From: JAUSIF01 sp036556265
Lineage (GTDB): Bacteria > Pseudomonadota > Alphaproteobacteria > Rhizobiales > Xanthobacteraceae
Length of the DNA stretch: 24,903 nucleotides
NCBI GenBank assembly: GCA_036556265.1
Contig: DATBJU010000058.1
Coordinates: 1 to 24,903 of the forward strand
Direction of reading: 5' to 3'
The position numbers were made by a program, and so were the translations under genes. How positions within the stretch are numbered: position 1 is the first letter of the stretch; every line of letters begins with the position of its first letter. This document shows, piece by piece, positions 7,603 through 14,927 of the stretch. Below the pieces are notes generated by a model, which was not told the DNA's origin, ran no database searches, and saw only the letters and a list, made by a program, of their open reading frames with translations.

Positions 7603-9009
7603 ATGGCAAGAGCCGCTGCGAAACGGGGAAAATCCGCCGCAATTGATGGCGCGGTAGCGGCGCTGCTCGCCCGTTTCGGCAACAAGGTCGTGACGTCGGA
7701 GGCGGTGCGCGAGCAGCACGGTCACACCACGACCTGGATCCCGAATCAGCCGCCGGACGCGGTCGTATTCGCGGCCTCGACAGAGGACGTGCAAGACACG
7801 GTGCTCGTCTGCGCCGAGCACCGCGTGCCGGTGATCCCGTTCGGCACCGGCACCTCGCTCGAGGGCCATGTGAATGCGCCGCTTGGCGGCGTCTGCATCG
7901 ACCTGCGCGACATGAACAAAGTGCTCGCCGTGCACGCGGAGGACCTCGACTGCGTGATCGAGCCCGGCATCACGCGCAAGCAGCTGAACGAGCATCTGCG
8001 CGACCGAGGCCTGTTTTTCCCGCTCGATCCGGGCGCGGACGCCTCGCTCGGCGGCATGGCCGCAACCCGCGCATCGGGCACGAACGCCGTGCGCTACGGC
8101 ACCATGAAGGACAACGTGATCGCGCTGAAGGCGGTACTGCCGAACGGCGAAGTGATGCGCACGGCGCAGCGCGCGAAGAAATCGGCTGCGGGCTACGATC
8201 TTACGCGGCTGTTCGTCGGCTCGGAGGGCACGCTCGGAGTGATTACCGAGCTGACGCTCAAGCTGCACGGAATTCCGGAAGCGATCTCGTCGGCCGTCTG
8301 CCCCTTTCCCACGGTGGAGGCCGCCTGCAACGCGACGATCGCGACGATCCAGTCCGGCATCCCTGTGGCGCGGATCGAATTGCTCGACGAGCTGCAAGTG
8401 CGCGCTTGCAACGCCTACTCCAAGCTCACCCTCGACGAGACGCCGACCCTGTTTCTCGAGTTTCACGGTTCCAATGCGTCGGTCGCGGAACAGGCGGAGA
8501 GCTTCGGTTTCATCGCGAGCGACTTCGGTGGCGGTCCGTCCAAGTGGACCACCCGGCCGGAGGAGCGCAGCAAGCTCTGGCAGGCACGTCACGACGCCTA
8601 CTGGGCGTGCGTGCAATTGCGGCCGGGGACGCGGCCGCTCGCCACCGACGTTTGCGTGCCGATCTCGCGGCTCGCCGAATGCGTGACGGCGACGCAGCGC
8701 GACATCGCCGAGATGAAGCTGGTGGCGCCGATCGTCGGCCATGTGGGCGACGGGAACTTCCACGTGTCGCTGCTGATCGATATGGCCGATCAGGCGGAGA
8801 TCGCCCGCGCCGAGGAATTCCTCGACCGGCTCGCGCAGCGGGCACTCGCCATGGAAGGCACCTGCACCGGTGAGCACGGCGTGGGTCAGGGCAAGATGAA
8901 ATACTTGAAAACCGAACTCGGCGACCAGGCGCTCATGGTGATGCGGGCGCTGAAACAGGCGATTGACCCGAACAACATCATGAATCCGGGCAAGATCGTC
9001 GCACTTTGA
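7603..9009 (+). CDS. FAD-linked 2-hydroxyacid dehydrogenase (D-lactate dehydrogenase / GlcD type)
   Basis: A 468-residue flavoprotein of the VAO/PCMH family that oxidises D-2-hydroxyacids such as D-lactate or glycolate. The N-terminal FAD-binding domain shows PFGTGTSLEGHV (79-90) and the pyrophosphate-binding stretch DPGADASLGGMAATRASGTN. The C-terminal domain has GHVGDGNFHV (His380, His387) and GEHGVGQGK (Glu424-His425), the usual metal and substrate residues. Overall it matches the D-lactate dehydrogenase (cytochrome) LDHD/Dld subgroup best. No glcE or glcF partner is adjacent, which argues for a stand-alone Dld-like enzyme. The ATG at 7603 follows GGCGAGAG. Substrate remains open among D-lactate, glycolate and D-2-hydroxyglutarate. 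Confidence 0.9.
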   Translation: MARAAAKRGKSAAIDGAVAALLARFGNKVVTSEAVREQHGHTTTWIPNQPPDAVVFAASTEDVQDTVLVCAEHRVPVIPFGTGTSLEGHVNAPLGGVCIDLRDMNKVLAVHAEDLDCVIEPGITRKQLNEHLRDRGLFFPLDPGADASLGGMAATRASGTNAVRYGTMKDNVIALKAVLPNGEVMRTAQRAKKSAAGYDLTRLFVGSEGTLGVITELTLKLHGIPEAISSAVCPFPTVEAACNATIATIQSGIPVARIELLDELQVRACNAYSKLTLDETPTLFLEFHGSNASVAEQAESFGFIASDFGGGPSKWTTRPEERSKLWQARHDAYWACVQLRPGTRPLATDVCVPISRLAECVTATQRDIAEMKLVAPIVGHVGDGNFHVSLLIDMADQAEIARAEEFLDRLAQRALAMEGTCTGEHGVGQGKMKYLKTELGDQALMVMRALKQAIDPNNIMNPGKIVAL

Positions 9010-9127
9010 TGGGGTTAATCGTGCGGGGTGGGGCTTGAGCGTCGGCCGATCCTGTCCGATGGTGCGGCGGGGGCTGCAAGCCGCGCGCTCGTGCTTCGAG
9101 CGGGGGCGAAGGCGCGAGGATTGACGC

Positions 9128-12100
9128 GTGCAGCACGCCTTACTTGGCCTGGGCATTGCCCTGATTCTTGCCATCGCCGCCGCGCTCGCCGCGCCGGCCT
9201 ACATCGATTGGGAGGATTGGCGGCCGACGTTCGAGCGCCAGGCGACGGCGCTCGTGGGCGCGCCGGTGCGCATTCGCGGCCGCATCGAGGCGTCGATCCT
9301 GCCGACGCCGGCCTTCGTCCTGCGCACCGTGGAAATCGGCGACGCCGAGAAGGGAACGGGACTCCGCGCCGGCGAAGTGCGCGGCATCCTCGCGCTCGGA
9401 GCGCTGCTGCGCGGTTCGGTCGAGGCCGAGGAATTCGTCCTGGTGCGGCCTTCGTTGCGGCTCACGGTCGAGCCCGGCGGTCGGCCGCTGCCGCCCGCGG
9501 CAGGCGCCGCTGCGGCCGCGACGGATCTGGTTTCGTTCGCCCGCATCGCGATCGAGAACGGCTCGCTTACGATCGAGGACCGCGCCGGCGGTTGGCGCAC
9601 GCGGTTCGACGAGATTTCCGCGACCGGCGAGATCAACGGCCGGCTGGGTCCGACGCGAATCGATGCGTCGTTGCAGCAGGACGGAAGGCGTTGGCGCGTG
9701 CGTGCCAACGCGGGGCGCTTCGGTGAGGACCGTTCCGGCCGCGTGCGCCTGACGCTTGAGCAGATCGGCGAAGGTTCGCTGGTCGACGCCGAGGGAACGC
9801 TCGCGCTCGCCGGCGCGACGCCGCGCTTCGATGGCAAGCTGACGGTCGCACGGCGCGGTGCGCCGGGCACGCCGTGGCAGATTACCGCGAACGCACAGGC
9901 CACCGAGCAGCTGGTCTCGCTCGAGGGCATCGAACTTGCGATCGGCGCGGACGCGGCGCCCGCCGAGCTCGCCGGCAAGGTTGCGTTCGCGCCGCGCCGC
10001 GGCGGCGCCATCGAGGGCGCGTTGAGCGCCCGGCGTATCGATCTCGACGCGGTCGTGCCTGCGGATGCGCCCAAGTCCGCGACCGCCGCGCTCGCGGCAG
10101 CGCGCGACGTCGTCGAGTCACTCGGCGGCCTGCCGTTTCGCGGCAGGATCGGCTTGGCGATCGACGCGGTGGCCGCCGGCGGCACGACGATCCGTGAGTT
10201 TCACACCGATCTTGCTTTGCGCGAGGGCGCTCTCGCGGTCGAGCGCCTGGAAGCGCGTTTGCCGGGCCGCGGATCGATCCGAGCCGCCGGATCGGGCACG
10301 GCATCGGCGCTCTTCGCCGGAGAGGCCGCCATCGAGGCCGAAGACTCGATCGCGCTCGCGCGCTGGATGATTGGAAGCGTCGGGTCGCCCGAGGACAGCG
10401 GGCCGGTCCGCCTGGCGGGACGTGTGGAATGGAAGAACGATCGCCTCTCGGTCGAAAAGCTCGACGTGACGCTCGGCGATGCAAAGGTCGGCGGCCGAGT
10501 CGCCTTCACAGCCCGGGAAGGAGCGCAGCGCGCGTCGATCGAGGCCGACCTGACCGCGAGCGGGGTCGATCTCGATCGACTGGCGCCGTTCGCTCAGGCG
10601 CTGACGGCGCCGGGCGCCGTCGATCTGGCGCTCGCGATCGACGGTCGGGCGCTCCGCGTTTTCGGCAAGTCCGCGCAGAGGGTCGCCACTGCCTTCTCTC
10701 GTCGGGCCGAAGGCGTGGTCATCGATCGGCTCGCGGTCGAGGATTTCGACGGCCTGACGGTGAGGGCGCATGGCAAGGTGCTCGCCCCGGTCGAGCGGCC
10801 CAGCGGAACGATCGACTTCGACTTGCAGGCGGCGCGGGCGGACGGACTGGCCGAAATCGCCGCGCGCCTGGCAGGAAGCGACGCCAGCCTCCTCGTGCGG
10901 AGGGTTTTCGGAATCGGTGCGCCCCTCTGGATGAAGGGATCCCTGTCCGGCGCGGGAATGGCCGCCGGTATCGAGCTCGCGGCACAAGGGAACTTGTCCG
11001 ACATCGATGCGAGCATCGATGCGACGTTCGACCTCCTGAGCGAGAGCTTGTCGGACGTGAGCGTCACGCTCGAGGCGAGGGAATTCGGCAAGCTCGTCGC
11101 GTTGTTCGGGGTTGCGCCGGGGCCGCCGACACCCGGGAGCGGCTCCCTTGAGATCAATCTCGCCAAGTCAAACGGCGGAGCTGTTCCTGCATCCGCGCGG
11201 CTCACCGTGCCGGGTGCAACCGTCACGGCGGACGGCGAGCTGCGGCAGAATGGAGAGGGGCGCATCGAGCCGCGTCTCGAGCTCCGGGTCGAGGCGGCCG
11301 ATCTGCGCCCGTTGCTCGCGGTCGTGGCGCGTTCCGGCGGCGAAGCCGCTCTCCCGGCGAACGGCACCGCGCGGCTCGTGCGCACGAAGGACGCGTTCGC
11401 ATTCGAAAGCATTGCCCTGAACGTGGGCGGCGGCCGCGCGCGGGGCGCGATTGCCGCAAGCGGCCTGGACAAGCCCGCGCTCGGAGGAAAGCTCTCGATC
11501 GAGCGGGTCGAACTCGCAGGCCTGCTCGGCCTCGTGTTCGGAAACGCCGCGGATGACAAGGCCTTCTGGCCCGCGCGGCTCGGCCCGGCGCCGCTTGCCG
11601 GGGCGAGCGGCGCCGTGGACTTCGAGGTGGGCGCGCTCGGGCTCGTGGACCGGCTCACCGCGATCGACGCCAGGTTCCGGCTGAAACTCGGCGCCGCGGA
11701 CGCCGCGATTGAGGATTTCTCGGCGGACCTCGCAGGCGGCAAGCTAGCCGGTCACGCGCGCTTTGTTCGTGGGGAGACGCTCGCCTTCGACGGAAGCGCG
11801 AAGTTCAGTGGTTTTGACGTCGCGCGCGTGCTCTCGCCCGGGACGTGGCGCGCGGCCGCGCGCGGCCGCGGCGATGTCACGCTGACGCTTGCGGGCAACG
11901 GACGCGCGCCAGCGGCGCTGGCCGCGAGCCTGGCCGGTCAGGGCACGCTCAAGCTCGAAGCGCTGGAGATCGATCGTCTCGATCCGAATGCGGTCGCCGC
12001 CGTCTTTTCCGCAACGGACTCGACGACGCCGCCCGATGAGGTCGGCGTGGTCGCGGCGCTGGCGCCCGCGTTCGCCAAGGGGCCGCTCAAGGTGGCGAAG

Positions 12101-12613
12101 ATCGAGGCGCCCCTCGTGGTCGCTTCGGGCGTCATGCGCACCGGGAAGATTCTCGCAAGCACGGGATCTGCGGACGTTTCTGCGGCCGGCAATTTCGACA
12201 TCGCGCGCCTTGCGGTCGACGGGACGATCGAGATCGAGGCGCCGGCGCCCGCCGGCCTGACCGCGCGACCCGGCGCGACGGTGCGCTGGCGCGGGCCGGT
12301 GGCGGCGCCCGAGCGGGGCATCGAGGCGGCCGCGCTCGCCACTGCGATCACGCTGCGCGCCATGGAGCAGGAGACGAAGCGTATCGAGGAACGCGACCGC
12401 GCGCTGCCGCCGCGTCGATCGGAATCGCCGGCACCCGATCTGACCACTTCGATCGAGGCGGCGGTACTGCCGCCGCTGCCGCCCGCTGCTTCGGAGGTTG
12501 CCGCGCCGGCAATTCCGATTCCCTTGCCGCCTGCACGCCCGCGCGGAGCGCGCCCGCCGGCGAACACGACGCCCGTGGAAGTCCGGCCGTATGTCCTTCC
12601 CCAGCAGCCGTGA
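9128..12613 (+). CDS. AsmA family inner-membrane protein
   Basis: A 1161-residue protein with one N-terminal membrane anchor (about residues 4-22) followed by the AsmA-typical YIDWEDWRPTFERQATALVGAPVRIRG-like opening (IDW, then the LVGAPV segment and RGRIEASILPTPAF). The rest consists of long repetitive beta-strand segments with the recurring GKL..DG and LEAR patterns seen in AsmA/TamB-like proteins, and the C-terminal AsmA_2-like part with a glycine-rich scaffold. The last 70 or so residues are Pro/Ala-rich and probably disordered. Family members span the periplasm and are implicated in phospholipid transport to the outer membrane. The GTG start has GAGGA seven bases upstream. It is 118 bp behind the FAD oxidase, with no obvious functional link. 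Confidence 0.88.
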   Translation: MQHALLGLGIALILAIAAALAAPAYIDWEDWRPTFERQATALVGAPVRIRGRIEASILPTPAFVLRTVEIGDAEKGTGLRAGEVRGILALGALLRGSVEAEEFVLVRPSLRLTVEPGGRPLPPAAGAAAAATDLVSFARIAIENGSLTIEDRAGGWRTRFDEISATGEINGRLGPTRIDASLQQDGRRWRVRANAGRFGEDRSGRVRLTLEQIGEGSLVDAEGTLALAGATPRFDGKLTVARRGAPGTPWQITANAQATEQLVSLEGIELAIGADAAPAELAGKVAFAPRRGGAIEGALSARRIDLDAVVPADAPKSATAALAAARDVVESLGGLPFRGRIGLAIDAVAAGGTTIREFHTDLALREGALAVERLEARLPGRGSIRAAGSGTASALFAGEAAIEAEDSIALARWMIGSVGSPEDSGPVRLAGRVEWKNDRLSVEKLDVTLGDAKVGGRVAFTAREGAQRASIEADLTASGVDLDRLAPFAQALTAPGAVDLALAIDGRALRVFGKSAQRVATAFSRRAEGVVIDRLAVEDFDGLTVRAHGKVLAPVERPSGTIDFDLQAARADGLAEIAARLAGSDASLLVRRVFGIGAPLWMKGSLSGAGMAAGIELAAQGNLSDIDASIDATFDLLSESLSDVSVTLEAREFGKLVALFGVAPGPPTPGSGSLEINLAKSNGGAVPASARLTVPGATVTADGELRQNGEGRIEPRLELRVEAADLRPLLAVVARSGGEAALPANGTARLVRTKDAFAFESIALNVGGGRARGAIAASGLDKPALGGKLSIERVELAGLLGLVFGNAADDKAFWPARLGPAPLAGASGAVDFEVGALGLVDRLTAIDARFRLKLGAADAAIEDFSADLAGGKLAGHARFVRGETLAFDGSAKFSGFDVARVLSPGTWRAAARGRGDVTLTLAGNGRAPAALAASLAGQGTLKLEALEIDRLDPNAVAAVFSATDSTTPPDEVGVVAALAPAFAKGPLKVAKIEAPLVVASGVMRTGKILASTGSADVSAAGNFDIARLAVDGTIEIEAPAPAGLTARPGATVRWRGPVAAPERGIEAAALATAITLRAMEQETKRIEERDRALPPRRSESPAPDLTTSIEAAVLPPLPPAASEVAAPAIPIPLPPARPRGARPPANTTPVEVRPYVLPQQP

Positions 12614-12632
12614 TCAGCGAAATTGCGCGTGA

Positions 12633-13148
12633 TCAGCGGCGCTCGAGCACCGTGAAGGAATAGGCGTAGGGTTCGCCCGGACCTTGATGTGGCCCGTCGC
12701 GCGAGATTTCTCGCCACTCCACTCGTTCGAAATGGGGGAAGTGTGTCGTTCCGGGCGGAGAGGCGTGGACCTCGGTGATGTAGAGCCGCTCCGCGCGCGG
12801 AAGCGTCTCCGCGTAGAGCGCCGAGCCGCCGATCACCATGATTTCGTCGGCGTGCAATCGCTCGGCTTCGTCTGCGGCGATCATCAGCCCGTCGGCGAGG
12901 TGGCGCGCGACCAGCACGCCGGGAGCTTCGAAGGTGCGGTCGTGCGTGAGCACGATGTTGCTGCGGCCCGGCAGCGGACGACCGATCGAGCGGAAGGTGC
13001 GCCGCCCCATCAGCACAGGCTTGCCGATGGTGAGCGTCTTGAAATGCTTGAGATCGCCCGGCAGCCACCACGGCAGTTCGCCGTCGCGGCCGATGACGCC
13101 GTTTTCGGCAACGGCGGCAACGATCGCGAGGCGGGGATCTGTGCTCAC
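12633..13148 (-). CDS. folA: dihydrofolate reductase
   Basis: Reduces dihydrofolate to tetrahydrofolate with NADPH. The 171 residues fit the family. Seen: AENGVIGRDGELPWWLPGDLK near residue 14 with catalytic acidic Asp32, GRRTFRSIGRPLPGR (NADPH loop, from residue 48), and VIGGSALYAETLPRAERLYITEV in the C-terminal half. The start is GTG at 13148, overlapping the TGA of sspB by the GTGA arrangement, so the two are translationally coupled. It converges with the AsmA gene, leaving only 19 bp between the two stops. No thyA is in the window, although folA and thyA are often close together. Confidence 0.95.
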   Translation of the reverse strand: MSTDPRLAIVAAVAENGVIGRDGELPWWLPGDLKHFKTLTIGKPVLMGRRTFRSIGRPLPGRSNIVLTHDRTFEAPGVLVARHLADGLMIAADEAERLHADEIMVIGGSALYAETLPRAERLYITEVHASPPGTTHFPHFERVEWREISRDGPHQGPGEPYAYSFTVLERR

Positions 13149-13747
13149 TTCTTGCGGAACTTGTCGAGACGAACGACCTCGGCGCCGGACGGTTTGTCGT
13201 CGGGAGCGGGAGCCACCTGGACCGGTGCCGGCGGCGGCGACTTCTTGCGCGAGGCGGATGTCGACGAGCGGGCCGGCCGGGTTTCCTCTGGCTCGGAGGC
13301 GGCGCCGCGCGGGGCTTGCCGGCTGGGCCGCGCGCTCGGCGGTGCGGCCTCGGTGTCCTGGCCTGCGTCCTTTTCGAGCGGCTTCGGCTCGGCGACGAGT
13401 TCGAACTGGAGGCCGAACTGCACCGATGGATCGAAGAAGCCCTTGATCGCGGCAAACGGGACGGAGAGGCGCTCCGGAATTCCGTTGAAGGAGACGCCAA
13501 CGTCGAAGCGATCGTCGTGCACGACCAGATCCCAGAACTGGTGCTGAAGCACGATCGTCATTTCCTCGGGATGTTTCTCGCGCAGGCGGCCGGAGATCTT
13601 CACGCCGTCGCTGCGCGTGTCGAAGGAAATGAAGAAATGATGATCGCCGGGCAGCCCGCGGGCCGCGACGTCGGCGAGCACCTTTTTGACGACGCCGCGC
13701 AACGCGTCCTGGGCGAGCAAGTCGTACCGGATCAGGTCGACGGGCAT
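13145..13747 (-). CDS. sspB: SspB-type ClpXP protease adaptor (alpha form)
   Basis: A 200-residue alphaproteobacterial SspB. The N-terminal domain (about 1-125) has the SspB core: RYDLLAQDALRGVVKKVL, HHFFISFDTRSDGVKIS, MTIVLQHQFWDLVV and FDVGVSFNGIPERLSVPF. A long Pro/Ser/Ala-rich linker (about 126-185) leads to a basic C-terminal tip ending VVRLDKFRKK, the position of the ClpX-binding tail in SspB. The adaptor binds the ssrA tag and delivers tagged proteins to ClpXP. Its gene starts about 60 bp downstream of the tmRNA gene on the same strand and overlaps folA. The ribosome binding site before 13747 is weak. The link to the tag encoded next door supports the function strongly. Confidence 0.93.
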   Translation of the reverse strand: MPVDLIRYDLLAQDALRGVVKKVLADVAARGLPGDHHFFISFDTRSDGVKISGRLREKHPEEMTIVLQHQFWDLVVHDDRFDVGVSFNGIPERLSVPFAAIKGFFDPSVQFGLQFELVAEPKPLEKDAGQDTEAAPPSARPSRQAPRGAASEPEETRPARSSTSASRKKSPPPAPVQVAPAPDDKPSGAEVVRLDKFRKK

Positions 13748-13885
13748 GGCGTGTGCAGTATGCCGATTCCGCTTGTTCGTTCCATAGGCCGGAAAATGAA
13801 AGTGGGGGCTTCTGTTGCCAGGTGCCCCCGAACCCCGCCTGACGGTGCTACCCGCCAGGGCTTAAGTTCGGTCTTTCAAACCGCG

Positions 13886-13924
13886 TTACGCGGCCTGAGC
13901 AACCGGAGCATAGTTGTCATTGGC
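13886..13924 (-). other. tmRNA proteolysis tag reading frame
   Basis: Thirteen codons on the minus strand, GCC at 13924-13922 through TAA at 13888-13886, encode ANDNYAPVAQAA and stop. The ANDN start and AA end are hallmarks of alphaproteobacterial tags: the terminal residues are recognised by ClpX and the N-terminal part by SspB. From memory this tag is that of Bradyrhizobium-like bacteria. Confidence 0.95.
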
Positions 13925-14013
13925 AACTATGATTTGGCCCGATAACGACGGAACCATCCCGAGCGAAAGCCGCGCCCTTTACACCCTCGTCGATCCTAGT
14001 TCGGCCCCGTTAT

Positions 14014-14088
14014 CAGGGATCAGATGTCAGTCATCAGTAATCAGGATTTCGGCTTTTCTGATCACTGACCTCTGATTTCTGTCCCCTG
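14014..14088. repeat. heptad-periodic inverted repeat inside the tmRNA intervening segment
   Basis: The left arm has TCAG at 14013, 14020, 14027, 14034 and 14041, exactly seven bases apart. The right arm has CTG at 14058, 14065, 14072, 14079 and 14086, again every seven bases. The arms are imperfectly complementary, with outer ends CAGGG and CCCTG and a 13-base loop (14045-14057), forming a long bulged hairpin. It occupies almost all of the segment removed when the permuted tmRNA is processed. It resembles the short tandem heptamer repeats known from several bacterial groups. Confidence 0.8.
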
Positions 14089-14180
14089 GAATTGGTGGAG
14101 CCGCCGGGTACTGCCCCCGGGTCCGAAGGGTTTATTTCGACGAGCCTTTATCGCCATAGCCGGCTTGCGCCGACGCCCCG

Positions 14181-14209
14181 AATATAGGCGCGCCGGGTAA
14201 ACGAAAAAA
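14181..14209 (-). promoter_or_regulatory. possible tmRNA promoter
   Basis: On the minus strand TATATT (14186-14181) lies just before the estimated start of the acceptor piece and fits a -10 element. The matching -35 position at 17-bp spacing is only a T-run (14209-14204), so the assignment is weak. The remaining sequence up to 14427 shows nothing I can name. Confidence 0.35.
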
Positions 14210-14427
14210 GGGTGCCCGAACCCCTGCCAAATCGGATCAATCGGGCTTCAGGCGGCGATTGAGGCAAGATTCAAGCGCCGCCCGAGACGGGGAGCCGCCG
14301 GAGGGAAATCCCGAGTCAATTCATTGGTATGCGGCCGAACGCGCAGACGCAGCGCCGGTCACGCGGGCGAGGGCGCGAGTTCAGCGCAACTTGAAAAAAT
14401 GATTCAACTCGCGCCGCGGCGGGGGCG

Positions 14428-14817
14428 TCACCGCACCGCCACGCACTCCACCTCGGCGCGGGCGCCGAACGCGAGGCCGCTCACGCCGAAGGCGGAGCGT
14501 GCCGGATACGGCGGCTCGAAATAAGTCACGTACACCTTGTTGAACGCCTCCCAGTCCTTCATGTCGGCGAGCATCACGAGGCATTTGACGACGTTCCGGG
14601 TCGACATGCCGTTCGCCTTCAGGGTCGTGACGATGTTGTCCATGATCTGGCGGAATTCGGCGTCGAGTGTCGTGTTGTTCAGCTCGCGCTTGCCGGGAAA
14701 CGTGCCGATCTGGCCGGAGAGCAGCACGAGATTGCCGACCGCCATGCCCTCGGAGAAGGGCAGGCCGGCGGGGAGATGGCCGCCGGGCTTGAGGGGCACG
14801 GGTTTGGATTCTGACAT
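14428..14817 (-). CDS. RidA family protein (YjgF/YER057c/UK114)
   Basis: A 129-residue RidA-fold protein; the family includes 2-iminobutanoate/2-iminopropanoate deaminases that clear reactive enamines made by PLP enzymes. Seen: LVLLSGQIGTF (strand with the conserved SGQ), QIMDNIVTTLKANGMSTRNVVKCLVML, the YPARSAFGV segment with Arg107, and the closing strand AEVECVAV with acidic residues at 122 and 124. Arg107 with Glu122 matches the arginine/glutamate pair of active members. The start at 14817 is chosen over 14859 because AGGAGG sits seven bases upstream and the upstream extension has no family match. A palindromic repeat lies in its leader. It may be a divergent subgroup with another substrate. 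Confidence 0.9.
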   Translation of the reverse strand: MSESKPVPLKPGGHLPAGLPFSEGMAVGNLVLLSGQIGTFPGKRELNNTTLDAEFRQIMDNIVTTLKANGMSTRNVVKCLVMLADMKDWEAFNKVYVTYFEPPYPARSAFGVSGLAFGARAEVECVAVR

Positions 14818-14837
14818 TGAGCGACCTCCTTCTTCAG

Positions 14838-14903
14838 TCATCACCGGGCCGGCGTGCAAGCCGGCATCAGCCGGCGCCTTGGCACGCCGAGTCCCGGTGA
14901 TGA
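14838..14903. repeat. palindromic repeat in the ridA-family gene leader
   Basis: Eleven-base terminal inverted repeats, TCATCACCGGG (14838-14848) and CCCGGTGATGA (14893-14903), enclose a second inverted pair GGCGTGC/GCACGCC and smaller CCGGC stems. An A-run follows on the plus strand, which on the minus strand places the T-run before the hairpin, so it is not a normal terminator for the DUF2336 gene. Confidence 0.65.
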
Positions 14904-14927
14904 AAAAAAATTGATACTCTGGTTCGG

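Larger units (their letters stand above)
13804..14178 (-). ncRNA. ssrA: tmRNA, circularly permuted two-piece form
   Basis: Read on the minus strand: first the acceptor piece (about 14178 to 14093, ending CCA at 14095-14093), then an intervening segment (14092-14009), then the coding piece (14008 to about 13804). Support: the 5' GGGGCCG of the coding piece (14008-14002) pairs along seven positions with CGGCTCC before the CCA. A T-arm CCGGG/CCCGG precedes it. A 7-bp helix forms between CGACGAG in the coding piece (13992-13986) and CTCGTCG in the acceptor piece (14144-14138). The tag frame encodes ANDNYAPVAQAA then TAA. A GGGGGC/GCCCCC hairpin (13829-13804) closes the 3' end. Outer ends are estimates. 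The molecule rescues stalled ribosomes and tags the unfinished protein. Confidence 0.95.

Noticed and set aside
3913..9009. An aromatic or carnitine catabolic cluster formed by the monooxygenase, thioesterase and FAD oxidase
   Set aside because: The genes are on different strands, separated by prmA and a small gene, and no ring-cleavage, CoA-ligase or carnitine dehydrogenase gene is present.
9086..9102. CGCTCG/CGAGCG hairpin as terminator after the FAD oxidase
   Set aside because: It is followed by a G-run rather than Ts and lies close to the AsmA ribosome binding site.
7426..9174. 582-codon minus-strand open frame
   Set aside because: Antisense to the GlcD/Dld-type oxidase; composition typical of a shadow frame.
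11938..13500. 520-codon minus-strand frame across AsmA, folA and sspB
   Set aside because: It runs through three well-supported genes in a different frame and is Arg/Pro/Ser-rich low complexity.
14013..14088. A CRISPR-like array in the tmRNA interval
   Set aside because: The seven-base periodicity is far shorter than CRISPR repeat-spacer units and the arms are mutually complementary; no cas genes are present.
13749..14427. Possible protein genes in the 680-bp stretch between sspB and the RidA gene
   Set aside because: The stretch is accounted for by the two-piece tmRNA; frames such as 14324-14524 lack family features and overlap the RidA gene on the other strand.
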